Of a stretch of DNA of 64,000 nt, positions 28,367-37,908 are shown piece by piece (the stretch's first letter is position 1; each line of letters begins with the position of its first letter). A model generated the notes under the pieces. It made no database searches and was not told the DNA's origin. It was given only the letters and a program-made list of their open reading frames with translations. The stretch comes from Thermodesulfovibrio sp. 3462-1 (GTDB lineage: Bacteria > Nitrospirota > Thermodesulfovibrionia > Thermodesulfovibrionales > Thermodesulfovibrionaceae), in the NCBI RefSeq assembly GCF_040451425.1, contig NZ_CP144374.1, forward strand, positions 124,001 through 188,000. The letters are read 5' to 3'. Both the position numbers and the translations under genes were made by a program.

Positions 28367-30122
28367 GTGCTTCAATAACTTTTTGAGCAACTGTCAGGTT
28401 AAATCCTGGTAAAGATGCTATTTCCTCTAAGGATGCAGTCTTTATTTTTTCAATGCTGCCAAAATGTCTGAGCAGTGTAAGCCTTCTTTTTTTACCAATT
28501 CCTGGGATTTTTTCAAGAACTGACTGAAAAGTGGCTTTCTTTCTGAGCTTTTTATGATAGGATATGGCAAATCTGTGAGCCTCATTTCTTATTTTTTTTA
28601 GTAAAAGTGAAGAGGATTTTTTATCTTCAAGAAGTATCTCCTTGCCATCAGGAAAAACAAGCCTGTCAGGTTCCTTTGCAATTGCAAAACATGGTAGCTC
28701 CTCTTTCAACTCATTTATAACTTTCAATGCAGTATTTAAGTGTCCTAAACCACCATCAATAAGAATTAAATCTGGTTTTGGAACTCCTTCATCTGTGTCA
28801 AACTTTCTTACAACTCTTAAGACAATCTCCTTCATGGCTGAATAATCATCAATTCCCCGGGGTTCCTTTATTTTTAAATGTCTGTAAAAATTTTTGCTAA
28901 AGTTTCCGTCTTCCCAGTAAATGAAACTTCCCACAGAATGAGCTCCAAAAAGAGTTGATACATCAAAGGCACCAATTTTGGAAGGAGTTTCTATAAGATT
29001 AAGTCTCTGTTTAAGCTCTTCAAGTGTAGTCTCTACTGGTGAAAGCTTTGATTCTATATGAATTTTTGCATTATTTAATGCCATATCAAGAAGTGCTCTT
29101 TCTTCTTCAGAAGAAGGAGTTTTGAATTCAACAGGAGCACCTCTTTGAACTTTTAGCCATTCCTTTATTTCATCAAGACTTTCCGGTAATTTTTTCATCA
29201 TAATCGTTGAAGGAATCAGTAAATCCTTTGAATAGAGAGCCTCAACTACTGAGCTGATGAGCTCTCCTTCATTTTCATAAAAAGCCTTTTTAACTATCCA
29301 GTCTTTTGAGCCAATAAGCAAGCCATTCCTTACAAATAAAACATTGACGGATATTTTTGAATTTTTCATATAAAGCCCTATAACATCCATGTCTTCAATA
29401 GCTTGAGAGACCACTCTCTGTTGAGAAAATATCCTTTCAAGTCTTCTAATCTGATCTCTAACAACAGCAGCTTCTTCAAATTTAAGTTCCTGAGCAAGTT
29501 TTTGCATCTTTTCATACAATCTATCAAGTAACTCAGTTTTTTTACCCTTTAAAAATAAAACAACCTCTTCAACTCCTTTCATGTAATCTTCTTTTTTTAT
29601 TAAACCAGCACATGGAGCAGGACATCTTTTCATCTGATATTGAACACAAGGACGAATAGGTTTGTTTAAATTGTATTTGCAGGTTCTTATTGGAAAATTT
29701 CTTCTTATAAATGATAAAGCTTCCCACATTGATTGAGCAGGAACATAAGGACCAAAATATAAATTACCGTCTCTCTTTGGCTTCCGAACAACATCTATTC
29801 TTGGCCAGTCTTCAGTAATTGTTATTCTTAGGTATGGATAATTTTTATCATCTCTTAATAAAACATTGTAAGGTGGTTTATACTCTTTTATAAGGTTTGC
29901 TTCAAGAACAAGGGCTTCATACTCATTTGATGTAACAATGTAGGAGAAATCCTTTACAAACTGAACCATTTTTTTCTTTCTTTCGTCAAGTTCACTGCTT
30001 TGAAAGTAACTCTTGAGCCTGTTTTTAAGATTTTTTGCCTTTCCAACATAAAGAACCTTTTCAGAGGCATCCTTAAAAATATAAACTCCTGGCAAAGAAG
30101 GCACCGTGGTTAAATCAATCAT
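28359..30122 (-). CDS. uvrC: Excinuclease ABC subunit C
   Basis: A 587-residue UvrC that makes both incisions in nucleotide excision repair. The N-terminal GIY-YIG nuclease ([25 protein letters not shown] in parts, residues 9-33) is followed by the Cys-rich linker, a UVR motif (about residues 200-235), the RNase H-like domain ([24 protein letters not shown]) and C-terminal helix-hairpin-helix motifs (IPGIGKKRR). It lies 12 bases downstream of the cyclase gene, so it may be read from the envelope operon. Confidence 0.96.
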   Translation of the reverse strand: MIDLTTVPSLPGVYIFKDASEKVLYVGKAKNLKNRLKSYFQSSELDERKKKMVQFVKDFSYIVTSNEYEALVLEANLIKEYKPPYNVLLRDDKNYPYLRITITEDWPRIDVVRKPKRDGNLYFGPYVPAQSMWEALSFIRRNFPIRTCKYNLNKPIRPCVQYQMKRCPAPCAGLIKKEDYMKGVEEVVLFLKGKKTELLDRLYEKMQKLAQELKFEEAAVVRDQIRRLERIFSQQRVVSQAIEDMDVIGLYMKNSKISVNVLFVRNGLLIGSKDWIVKKAFYENEGELISSVVEALYSKDLLIPSTIMMKKLPESLDEIKEWLKVQRGAPVEFKTPSSEEERALLDMALNNAKIHIESKLSPVETTLEELKQRLNLIETPSKIGAFDVSTLFGAHSVGSFIYWEDGNFSKNFYRHLKIKEPRGIDDYSAMKEIVLRVVRKFDTDEGVPKPDLILIDGGLGHLNTALKVINELKEELPCFAIAKEPDRLVFPDGKEILLEDKKSSSLLLKKIRNEAHRFAISYHKKLRKKATFQSVLEKIPGIGKKRRLTLLRHFGSIEKIKTASLEEIASLPGFNLTVAQKVIEALN

Positions 30123-30134
30123 ATAATTATTGTA

Positions 30135-32216
30135 TTACTTTTCTCTGGCGGTGTAAACTTTATCCCAGTCTGATGCAGGAGGATTCTGAAGATAGTGCTT
30201 GCATCTTTCTTCATAAACAACAGAAGCTTTATCATTAAATTTTTCTTTAATATAGCTAAATATTTCCATCGCTTCTTTAAACCTGCAATTTCTGTAAAGA
30301 TTTAAAGCTTTTTCAAAATCTTTTATGGCAGGCTCAAAAGCAGTGTTTTCCACAACTTCATATATCTTTACAGGTTCCTTTTTACCTTTAACCCTTATCA
30401 GATCAAGTTCTCTTGTAATAAACTTTTCTTTCTGTTTTAAAGCATTGAAAGTGCTTTCACTTATTATTATTTTTGTTCCATAAAATTTATTTAATCCTTC
30501 AAGCCTTGATGCTAAATTTACTGAATCTCCAATGGCAGTGTAGTCAAATCTCATATCTGTGCCCATATTTCCTATTACTGCCTCTCCTGTGTTTATTCCT
30601 ATTCCAATGTCTATCTCAGGAAAACCAATTTTTTTAAACTTTTCATTTAAAGCTTTAAGTTCCTGTATCATCTCTAATGCTGAAAGCACAGCCTGCTGTG
30701 CATGTTGAGGAAGTTCAACCGGCGCGTTATATATTGCCATTATGGCATCACCAATATATTTATCAAGCATCCCTCTGTGTTTAAGAACAATCTTTGTCAT
30801 TGGGTCAAGATAACTATTAAGAAACATTACGAGTTTTTCAGGTTCAAGTTGCTCTGAAAGTGTAGTAAAACCTCTTATATCTGAAAAAAGCACAGTTATT
30901 GTTCTTTTTTCTCCGCCAAGCTTTAATGCATAAGGATTTTTCATTATTATGTTAACAAGTTCGGGTGAGACATAGCTTGAGAAGGCTTTTTTAAGAAACC
31001 TGCTTTTTTTCTCAATTATTAAATTTCTGTATGCCTCTGAAAGCACATAACACAAAGAAAGAGCAGCAAAAGGATAAATTAACGAGAGATTTAAAAAGTA
31101 ATTTTTGAATATAAAAAGATTGACAAGATATGTTAAAAACGAAAAAGCCATAAAGATGCTGAGTGAAAGAAAAGTTCTTGATACTCTGGTAAAAATAAAG
31201 CTTAACAAAATTGCAGGCACTGTGATAAATAAAATATCAATCAGTGTAACCCATGCATTGTATATCAAATACTGCTTTTTAAGGATATTTGATACAGCGG
31301 TTGCAGATATTTCAACTCCAGGCATAACAGGATCCACTGGAGTACTACGAATGTCAGCGATGCCTATTTCTGTGGCACCAATAAAAATTATTGAGTCCTC
31401 AGGAATCTGCACCTTCCCATCCATAACATCAACTGCTGACAATGTTTTAAATGTGCCAGCCTTTCCATAATAGTTAAGCGTAAGACTGCCAGATTCATTA
31501 ACAGGCACGGTTTCATATCCAATTTTTATGCTTTTTATTCCATATTGAGCTAATTCAACAATGATTGGCGCATCTTTAAATTGAGAGACTGCTTTAAGTG
31601 CAAGATGGGGATAAAGCTCTCCATTGTAAAGAGCGAGCAGATTTATTTGTCTGTAAACTCCATCATTGTCGGAGAGAATATTGAAAAAACCCCCCTGAGC
31701 TTTTATTGAGGGAATGTTAAGCTCTGCATAGGAAAATTCTCGGACTGGCAAGGTTTTTACATCTTCCTCTGTTTTGATTATTTTTATTCTTGATTGTCTA
31801 AGATTTTCATAAGATACGGGATTGATATATGTTTCATCATCTCTGAAATAATATCCCACAATCGCATTTTTATTTACTGCGTCAGAGAGAATTCTGTCAG
31901 ACTGAGGACTGGAGACTTCGGAAAAAACAATATCAAGGGCAATGACTTTTGCTTTTTTAAGATTTTCTATTAATTTTGCGATTATTTTTCTGTCCCAGGG
32001 CCATCTTCCAAGTCTGTCAATGCTTTTTGAATCTATGGCAACAATTAAAACTCTTTTATCAGGCTCCAGATTTCTCCTGAGACGGAACCTTACATCTTTA
32101 AGTTTCAGGTCAAGTGATGTTAAAAAATCAATCTTTAAAATGTATAAAAAAGAAACAATGAAAGCTGAAACAAAGCCAATGCACAGAAAAATCAAAAGTT
32201 TACTTTTCATATTCAA
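30135..32216 (-). CDS. CHASE2-domain adenylate/guanylate cyclase
   Basis: A 693-residue membrane cyclase. An N-terminal helix is followed by a large extracytoplasmic CHASE2 sensor domain (about residues 30-320, with DSKSIDRLGRWPWDR and PVDPVMPGVE), then three membrane helices (about 330-395), a class III cyclase domain (LFSDIRGFTTLSEQ and GDAIMAIYNAP hold the metal aspartates; IGDSVNLASRLE) and a C-terminal TPR-like helical tail. The product is probably cAMP. It is the last envelope-operon gene before uvrC and overlaps the FecR gene by 17 bases. A cNMP-binding protein is encoded at 38453. Confidence 0.9.
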   Translation of the reverse strand: MNMKSKLLIFLCIGFVSAFIVSFLYILKIDFLTSLDLKLKDVRFRLRRNLEPDKRVLIVAIDSKSIDRLGRWPWDRKIIAKLIENLKKAKVIALDIVFSEVSSPQSDRILSDAVNKNAIVGYYFRDDETYINPVSYENLRQSRIKIIKTEEDVKTLPVREFSYAELNIPSIKAQGGFFNILSDNDGVYRQINLLALYNGELYPHLALKAVSQFKDAPIIVELAQYGIKSIKIGYETVPVNESGSLTLNYYGKAGTFKTLSAVDVMDGKVQIPEDSIIFIGATEIGIADIRSTPVDPVMPGVEISATAVSNILKKQYLIYNAWVTLIDILFITVPAILLSFIFTRVSRTFLSLSIFMAFSFLTYLVNLFIFKNYFLNLSLIYPFAALSLCYVLSEAYRNLIIEKKSRFLKKAFSSYVSPELVNIIMKNPYALKLGGEKRTITVLFSDIRGFTTLSEQLEPEKLVMFLNSYLDPMTKIVLKHRGMLDKYIGDAIMAIYNAPVELPQHAQQAVLSALEMIQELKALNEKFKKIGFPEIDIGIGINTGEAVIGNMGTDMRFDYTAIGDSVNLASRLEGLNKFYGTKIIISESTFNALKQKEKFITRELDLIRVKGKKEPVKIYEVVENTAFEPAIKDFEKALNLYRNCRFKEAMEIFSYIKEKFNDKASVVYEERCKHYLQNPPASDWDKVYTAREK

Positions 32217-33243
32217 GGAGTTTCAAAATTGTCTCTATATTTGTCAAATATTTTCCATCAGGATACTCCTTTTTATACTGAAGAAGCCTTTGTTTTGCCT
32301 GCTTTTTAAACCCCATTTCATAAAGAGTAATTCCAGCAAGATAAAGTGCTGTTTCAGCCTGAGAAAGCTCTGGATACTCCTCAAGCACAAGCAGATATTC
32401 AGCCAGTGTAGCTTCATGATTTTTTAAAAATCTTGAATAAACAGCTCCTCTTTCAAGCCTTGCATCTGCTCTTATTCCTGAATTATCACTCAGGTCAAGA
32501 GCTATCTGAAATACATAAAGTGCTTCTTCATATTTCCCGGCATCAACAAGATAATGTCCATAATTTATATTCCATCTTGCAATTATATTTGGCAATTCAC
32601 CTGAAATCTCCCATTCTTTCGGTGCAGTTGCTCCTGTAATCTGTGAAAGTCCTATCTTTGCATCATAAAGAAGTGTGCCTTTTTCTACTTTTACAGGCTC
32701 TGTAGGAGTAAGTCCTCTTGTATTTTCAATCATTGTATCAGGTTGGAGAGGTTTTTCAACTGTATCATATCCTGAGATGTATGCTGTATCTTCATTGCCG
32801 AAAAATACATTAGCCTGTCCTTTTGCAAGCATCATAAATTCTGTTCCTTTTATTCCTGCCACTGCTGTGGGAGTCTTAACCCTGAAGTTTGTTGTCTGTC
32901 CTGCAAGTTTTACAACGGTTGCTCTTATTTTACCCTGAGTTACATAAAAAACCCCGCTTTTTCTGCCTCTTTCAAGCAAATACTCTGAAATCTCAAGTTC
33001 CGTGTTATCAGAAAGAGTAAACTTACTTCCATCGCTGAGTTTTAAACTTACCCAGCTTTTTGGCTCTGTTTTTATCCAGGAACCAGAGTTTAACAATAGC
33101 CCTGCTTTTGCTTTTTTATAGGGAATACCTGAGTGCTCTCTGTAAAGAACATTTCCTTCAATTTTTTCAATCTCTCCAATTGCTCCATAGGCAATTGCTG
33201 ATAAATAAAATATTGATAAAATAACAAAAATTACTGCTTTCAT
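32200..33243 (-). CDS. Secreted FecR-domain protein with TPR-like repeats
   Basis: A 347-residue protein starting at 33243, chosen for the ribosome site AGGAGGTAG directly upstream. A signal peptide (MKAVIFVILSIFYLSAIAYG) leads to a FecR domain (about residues 22-130: GSWIKTEPKSWVSLKLSDGS and PTAVAGIKGTEF) and then TPR-like helices (about 205-340). FecR domains in periplasmic proteins often sense or scaffold envelope complexes. Its coupling to a CHASE2 cyclase with an outward-facing sensor suggests that the two cooperate, which is inference. Confidence 0.85.
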   Translation of the reverse strand: MKAVIFVILSIFYLSAIAYGAIGEIEKIEGNVLYREHSGIPYKKAKAGLLLNSGSWIKTEPKSWVSLKLSDGSKFTLSDNTELEISEYLLERGRKSGVFYVTQGKIRATVVKLAGQTTNFRVKTPTAVAGIKGTEFMMLAKGQANVFFGNEDTAYISGYDTVEKPLQPDTMIENTRGLTPTEPVKVEKGTLLYDAKIGLSQITGATAPKEWEISGELPNIIARWNINYGHYLVDAGKYEEALYVFQIALDLSDNSGIRADARLERGAVYSRFLKNHEATLAEYLLVLEEYPELSQAETALYLAGITLYEMGFKKQAKQRLLQYKKEYPDGKYLTNIETILKLLEYEK

Positions 33244-33259
33244 AACTACCTCCTGTTTT

Positions 33260-34063
33260 TTACTCAACATCATCTTTGTTAAGTCCTTTCCAGATTTCGT
33301 GGGCTTTCATAAAATATTCTTTTGCTTTTTCCCGGTCACCAATTTTTTCATAAAAAATGGCAAGAGTTTGCATATCAAGAGCTATTTTTTTCGGAATTGC
33401 CAGTTCTCTGTCAATTTCCAGTGCTCTAAGAAGATAGCTTTCTGCTCTTTTTTTGTCCCTATCTGAATAAACAATGCCAAGAAGTCTTAATGAATTTGCC
33501 GCTTCAATTCTGCTTATTTTCTGGTTAATTTCAATTGCTTCATTGAGTAATTTTTCAGCTTCATCATTTTTATTTTGCTTTATCTTAACTCTTGCAAGAA
33601 GATTTAATGATTTTATCCTTATGATGGGGAACTTTGAAAAAATGAGTTTTCTTAAGAGCTCTTCCGCATCCTCATTGACAATAAAGCCTATTCTTGCCCT
33701 TTCAAAATCAAGCTCTTCAATGGTATCCTCGGGTAAAGATGCTTTCCTGGAAAGCTCTATTGCTGTGTCAATAAATTTTTTAGCCTCCTTTATCTGGTCC
33801 TCTGATGTATAAAGCCTTGACAGACTTATTAAAATTATGACAGTGGCATTGTCATCCTGAATTAAACGGGATTTTTTTAAAGCCTCTGTGTAAAGATGTT
33901 TTGCTCTTTCATTTTGTCCTCTTTCAAAGGCTTTATTTGCCTGTAGAATCAAATTATTCAACTCTGTTATCCTGTAAGGTTGCTCAATAGGTGCTTTATA
34001 GCATCCCTGAATGATGAAAAAGAATAAAAGAATTACTCCTGAACTTTTCAATCTATTTTTCAT
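33260..34063 (-). CDS. TPR lipoprotein
   Basis: A 267-residue predicted lipoprotein: the lipobox FIIQGC places the lipidated Cys at residue 21. Five to six tetratricopeptide repeats fill the rest (for example AKHLYTEALKKSR, AKKFIDTAIELSR, AEKLLNEAIEINQ, AESYLLRALEIDR, AKEYFMKAHEIWK). It is a protein-interaction scaffold on the periplasmic side of a membrane. It overlaps mlaD by 11 bases and lies 16 bases before the FecR gene, so it belongs to the same envelope operon. Confidence 0.85.
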   Translation of the reverse strand: MKNRLKSSGVILLFFFIIQGCYKAPIEQPYRITELNNLILQANKAFERGQNERAKHLYTEALKKSRLIQDDNATVIILISLSRLYTSEDQIKEAKKFIDTAIELSRKASLPEDTIEELDFERARIGFIVNEDAEELLRKLIFSKFPIIRIKSLNLLARVKIKQNKNDEAEKLLNEAIEINQKISRIEAANSLRLLGIVYSDRDKKRAESYLLRALEIDRELAIPKKIALDMQTLAIFYEKIGDREKAKEYFMKAHEIWKGLNKDDVE

Positions 34064-34943
34064 AGGTATCTGCCTCTACAGGCTTTATTTCCTGTCTTTT
34101 AATTCCTTCTCTTATGGGCCATAGCCCTTTTATGCTCTGAAGTATATCATCAATGTCCTGCATGCTTTTTTTTGCCTTTTCAACCATTATGGGTAAGTCC
34201 TCCTTTGTTACTTCTCTAATTGCTGTTGCTGTTTCATTAAGTTCTTGAGAAAGTTTTTGAAGAGATTTTATAAGATCAGTAAGTTCCTGTATTGTTTTTT
34301 CTGATTTATCAGCTATTTCAGGTGTTTTCCTGTTAAGCTCTCTAACAAGCCTGTTAATTTGCTCTGTGGTCTCTATTAAATTTCTGGATATTTTCTCAAT
34401 GTTTTCAATGCTTTTTTTGATGTTACCCTGTGGTTCATTGATATAGTTTATCGTTTCCTTTATACCCTGAAGAATCTCGGAAATCTCTCCCTTGAGTTCT
34501 CCTGCAATCTCTTCAATCCCAGCCTGCTTGAAAAACTTTATTGATTGACCTGGCTTTAGAGGCTTTCCGTCTCCAGGCAAAATTTCAATGTAAGACTCAC
34601 CAATAAATCCCTCCTTGTCAAAAATTGCCACTGTGCCTTCCTTGAACCATTTAGCATGATTTTTTTCTATGGAAAGGACTACTTTTACAAACCCATTATC
34701 CTGAAGTTGCATATCTTTAACTCTTCCAATTTTGAATCCTGATACTTTAACAGGCATGCCATTGTAAAGTCCTGTTGCCTTTGTTGTCATAAAGTAGAAG
34801 TTTTCTGTCTTTATAAATAGTTCTGTCTTTTTTGCAACGAAAAAAAGAAGGATGCTCATTCCTGTGAGAGCTATTGCAATAAATAGAAAAACTTTACTTT
34901 TGAGAAAAACAAATCTTGGATCTGTCTGATTAATTTTCTGCAT
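34053..34943 (-). CDS. mlaD: MlaD/MCE-domain lipid-transport protein
   Basis: A 296-residue protein with one N-terminal membrane helix (about residues 14-34), one MCE domain (about 40-120: KATGLYNGMPVKVSGFKIGRV, then FIGESYIEI) and a long coiled-coil C-terminal part (about 145-280) rich in heptads such as NRLVRELNRKTPEI. MCE proteins form hexameric rings that move lipids between membranes. It overlaps the ABC-like gene by 14 bases. The long coiled coil fits tunnel- or needle-type MCE proteins more than short MlaD. Confidence 0.88.
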   Translation of the reverse strand: MQKINQTDPRFVFLKSKVFLFIAIALTGMSILLFFVAKKTELFIKTENFYFMTTKATGLYNGMPVKVSGFKIGRVKDMQLQDNGFVKVVLSIEKNHAKWFKEGTVAIFDKEGFIGESYIEILPGDGKPLKPGQSIKFFKQAGIEEIAGELKGEISEILQGIKETINYINEPQGNIKKSIENIEKISRNLIETTEQINRLVRELNRKTPEIADKSEKTIQELTDLIKSLQKLSQELNETATAIREVTKEDLPIMVEKAKKSMQDIDDILQSIKGLWPIREGIKRQEIKPVEADTYEK

Positions 34944-35559
34944 ATTTAATTAAATCTGCCTTTTCAATTAATAAACTTTCTCTTTCTGAATCAAGAATGT
35001 AAAGCAGTGTTTTACTACCTGCCAATTCCTGTATTTTCTCAATAAGCCACTTTTTCTTTGATTCTTCAAGTCCATAAAGGGGATATTCCAAGATAATGAT
35101 TTCAGGATTCATTAAAACTGCCCTTGCAATTCCTATGATCCTTTTTTCAAAATTTGTAAGCTCTGCAACACTGCTCATTGGTTCTTTTTTAAACTCAAGT
35201 TTTCTAAGTAATTCAATCCCTTTTTTAATAATTTTTTCCTCATCATCCAATTTATGATAAAGAGCAGGAAGTATTAAATTTTCCCATGCCTTTAAATTAC
35301 TTATGAGTCCTCCTGTTTTGAAAACAATTCCTGTTTTTTTTCTTAATTTAAAAAGGTTATCCCTTGTTGTTTCTTTCAGGTTCTTTCCCATGAATATGAT
35401 TTCTCCTTTTTCAGGATTTTTAATACCTGTAATGATTTTTAAAAACTCATTTCCTTGCTCTTCCTTTTCAAAAATAAAAACAGTTTTTGAACCTTTTTCA
35501 ATCTCAAAGTTCATTTCTTTTTTAATAAATTCACCAGTTACATCAATAGCTTTTATCAT
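34930..35559 (-). CDS. MlaF-like ABC protein with degenerate ATPase motifs
   Basis: A 209-residue protein that aligns in layout with MlaF-type ABC ATPases but has lost every nucleotide motif. The Walker A site reads EKEEQGNEF (residues 31-39). The Q-loop glutamine is K81. The signature LSGGM is LTNFE (134-138). Walker B and the catalytic Glu read IIILEYP (154-160). The H-loop histidine is absent (YILDSE). Flanking family residues such as GIVFKTGGLISNL and GIARAVLMNPE remain. The frame is intact and overlaps its neighbours by 4 and 14 bases, so it is expressed but probably cannot hydrolyse ATP. Confidence 0.85.
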   Translation of the reverse strand: MIKAIDVTGEFIKKEMNFEIEKGSKTVFIFEKEEQGNEFLKIITGIKNPEKGEIIFMGKNLKETTRDNLFKLRKKTGIVFKTGGLISNLKAWENLILPALYHKLDDEEKIIKKGIELLRKLEFKKEPMSSVAELTNFEKRIIGIARAVLMNPEIIILEYPLYGLEESKKKWLIEKIQELAGSKTLLYILDSERESLLIEKADLIKYAEN

Positions 35560-36230
35560 TCAATAATTTTCGCAATAAAGTCTATTATAACATCAAGCAG
35601 AAACAATGAAAAAAGACTTCCAGCAACAGCTTTTGTTGCTCTCTGGGGCACTTCAGTGGGACTTTTCATAACAGAAAGCCCATGCCACATACAAATTAGA
35701 GCAATAGCAAACCCGAAAACAAAAGACTTTGTAAAAGATATAACGACTTCTTTAAAGGAAAACTTTGATACAATAGCATCTCCGTAATCTGAAAAAGAAA
35801 CTCCACTTATAAGAGTTGCCAGAAAAATGCCCCCAAACAAGGCTGTAAGCTGAAAATATAAAGAAAGAACAATAGCAGAACATATCATCCCATACAGTCT
35901 TGATTTTATTAAATAAACTTCAGGCTTTATTCCCATTGCTTCAAGATACTCAATTTCTCTGCCAAGTTTCATTGTTGCAAGCTCTGTAGCAATTGCAGAA
36001 CCACTTCTTGCAAGAATTATAAGTCCTGTAAAAAAGGGACCAATTTCTCTAAGAACAAGCCATAAAAGTATCTTACCAATCACATTGCTTGAGCCTACAC
36101 CTGCTATTGAGGCTGTTTGAAGAACTATAACAAAGCCTATTAACAATCCTGAGATTGTTACTGCAGGAACTGCCTGAATTCCTGTGAAGTATATCTGTCG
36201 TAAAAGAACTTCTCTAACAGGTGACATCAC
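35556..36230 (-). CDS. mlaE: MlaE-family permease
   Basis: A 224-residue membrane protein of the MlaE/YrbE family, the permease of MCE lipid transporters. Recognisable are the N-terminal coupling segment (VREVLLRQIYFTG), five or so membrane helices and the family signature around residues 80-105 (LARSGSAIATELATMKLGREIEYLEAMG). It is at the short end of the family's length. It overlaps the transglutaminase and the degenerate ABC gene by 4 bases each (ATGA). The permease motifs look intact although its partner ATPase does not. Confidence 0.88.
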   Translation of the reverse strand: MMSPVREVLLRQIYFTGIQAVPAVTISGLLIGFVIVLQTASIAGVGSSNVIGKILLWLVLREIGPFFTGLIILARSGSAIATELATMKLGREIEYLEAMGIKPEVYLIKSRLYGMICSAIVLSLYFQLTALFGGIFLATLISGVSFSDYGDAIVSKFSFKEVVISFTKSFVFGFAIALICMWHGLSVMKSPTEVPQRATKAVAGSLFSLFLLDVIIDFIAKIIE

Positions 36231-37861
36231 TGTCTTTTTGCCCTCACTTTGAATACAAAGTCATAGTTTAAAATATCTTCCCATCGGTATCCTTTAAGAG
36301 TTGAACGGGTATCATCAGCATCTCCGTAGGGATTTCCCGGGATGAAAAACCAATTCATAATCACATCTCCAGAATGCCTTAGCACTATCCAGTATCTGCC
36401 TTTTTCTATCCTTACCTTATCGGGGAAGGTAAAATCAATCCAGTAATAACCTGGTTTTTTCTGAATGCTTTCAAGAAATACAGGATTTGATCTCACACCT
36501 TTAAGTCCGGGCTTACTGTTTTCGTCATATACAAGATCAACATACACAGTTCCATCACCACCGAATTTTCTCATTGCAAGTGAAATTTTTTCAATCTCTA
36601 ATGGTTCATCAACTTTGAATGCCTGCGCATAGATATATTTTGATGTAACATACTCTGCTGTTTCCTTATCAAGTATTTTCATTGCTTTGTCTCCTGAAAT
36701 CTGATATAGTTCAACGAGATTTGGGAAATCCATATTCCCGAATTCAAATACTTTTTCTTTTGGCAGTGATGGAGGTGGTGGAGGAGGTGGTGGTGCAGGC
36801 TGTAATTCTGTTTCCTTTTTAACTATCATTTTATTACTTAAAAGATAAGATTTGGGATAATTCTCTGAAGCTTTAGGTGCTATGTGAATTTTATCAAAAA
36901 GAAACTTTGCCTGAACTGTTTCACTGTATGCTGGTAAGTATGGAGAAGCTCTCCATGTATCATTGACTTCATCTGATTCAAGAGCGTGGGTTTGTTTTAT
37001 GTGTCTTGTTGATGTAAATTGTTTTGACTGTTGAGGGTCATAACTTAGCCATCCAAGATCACTAAAGTAAATTTCAATCCATGCATGTCCTCCCTGCCCC
37101 ATGCTTTGAACAAGAAAGCTTTTACCAAGAGGAATTTTCCACGACTCTTTTAAAGATATGCCACCAACTACTCTTGCAGGAATTCCAGATGCTCTTAGCA
37201 GTGCTACTGCAAGATGGGCAAAGTTCTGACAGTTTCCTTTGCCTGTTTTCAATGTCCATAAAGCATCAAAATGGGGAGGATTATATGTATATTTTACATT
37301 GTCAGCAACCCAGTTAAGTATTCTTGTTACAGCTTCATATTCTGTTGTTGCTTTATCTGTAAGTGCACGGCTAAGTTTTATAATTTCAGGATTTTCTGAT
37401 TGCACCAATGCTGTAGATTTTAGAAAAAGTCTCTCTGACTCTGGAATATTTTTTAAAGGAAACTCTGCATGAGAATTCTCTGCTTTTATTTCAGATCCAA
37501 CAAAGACTTCAAATCTTACTGTTACTGTTACAGATTTATAGAGATTTCTCCAGCTTGCAATACCCCAATGATTTCCATATCTATCAATTTCCTTTTCAAA
37601 TTTTTCTGGCTCTGGCTCAATTTTTATATCAAGACTTTCAATTCTCTGAGACACGAACTTATTTGTGAAATCTTTTGGAAGGGCAAATCTAAAACTCAAG
37701 CTTTCAAGAGGCTTTGTTACTTCAAAACGCATTTGCTGGATTAGTTGGATTTTGCTTTGAAGAGAACCTTCAAGAATAAGAGTTTTTGAAAAAGCATTAT
37801 ATGCATTGACAAGGAAGCTTACAAAAATTATTAAAGTTATCAATATCTTAAATTTTTTCAT
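36227..37861 (-). CDS. Secreted transglutaminase-like protein
   Basis: A 544-residue exported protein. A signal peptide (residues about 1-25) precedes an N-terminal beta domain. The transglutaminase core follows, with C211 (GKGNCQNFAHLAVALLRASG), H259 (GGHAWIEIY) and D275 (WLSYDPQQ) forming the catalytic triad. A proline-rich linker (PAPPPPPPPP) leads to a C-terminal jelly-roll-like domain ending YDFVFKVRA. It may act as protease, peptide ligase or cross-linker in the periplasm. It overlaps mlaE by 4 bases, and the knottin-like peptide gene is 47 bases upstream. Confidence 0.87.
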   Translation of the reverse strand: MKKFKILITLIIFVSFLVNAYNAFSKTLILEGSLQSKIQLIQQMRFEVTKPLESLSFRFALPKDFTNKFVSQRIESLDIKIEPEPEKFEKEIDRYGNHWGIASWRNLYKSVTVTVRFEVFVGSEIKAENSHAEFPLKNIPESERLFLKSTALVQSENPEIIKLSRALTDKATTEYEAVTRILNWVADNVKYTYNPPHFDALWTLKTGKGNCQNFAHLAVALLRASGIPARVVGGISLKESWKIPLGKSFLVQSMGQGGHAWIEIYFSDLGWLSYDPQQSKQFTSTRHIKQTHALESDEVNDTWRASPYLPAYSETVQAKFLFDKIHIAPKASENYPKSYLLSNKMIVKKETELQPAPPPPPPPPSLPKEKVFEFGNMDFPNLVELYQISGDKAMKILDKETAEYVTSKYIYAQAFKVDEPLEIEKISLAMRKFGGDGTVYVDLVYDENSKPGLKGVRSNPVFLESIQKKPGYYWIDFTFPDKVRIEKGRYWIVLRHSGDVIMNWFFIPGNPYGDADDTRSTLKGYRWEDILNYDFVFKVRAKRQ

Positions 37862-37877
37862 CTAATTTCAATTTGAT

Positions 37878-37899
37878 TGGGCAGGCATCAGCCTGCCCA
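37878..37899. repeat. 9-bp-stem palindrome between the knottin-like gene and the transglutaminase gene
   Basis: TGGGCAGGC (37878-37886), loop ATCA, GCCTGCCCA (37891-37899). Read on the minus strand it has no T run after the stem, so it is not a normal terminator for the genes it separates. It could stabilise the upstream mRNA or cause partial attenuation. Its GGCAGGC core resembles palindromes inside the SNF2 and methylase genes. Confidence 0.75.
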
Positions 37900-37908
37900 G
37901 TTTTTGGA

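Noticed and set aside
37878-37904. Plus-strand terminator
   Set aside because: A T run follows the stem in the plus direction, but no plus-strand gene ends there. It is more likely a dispersed palindrome or mRNA structure of the minus-strand operon.
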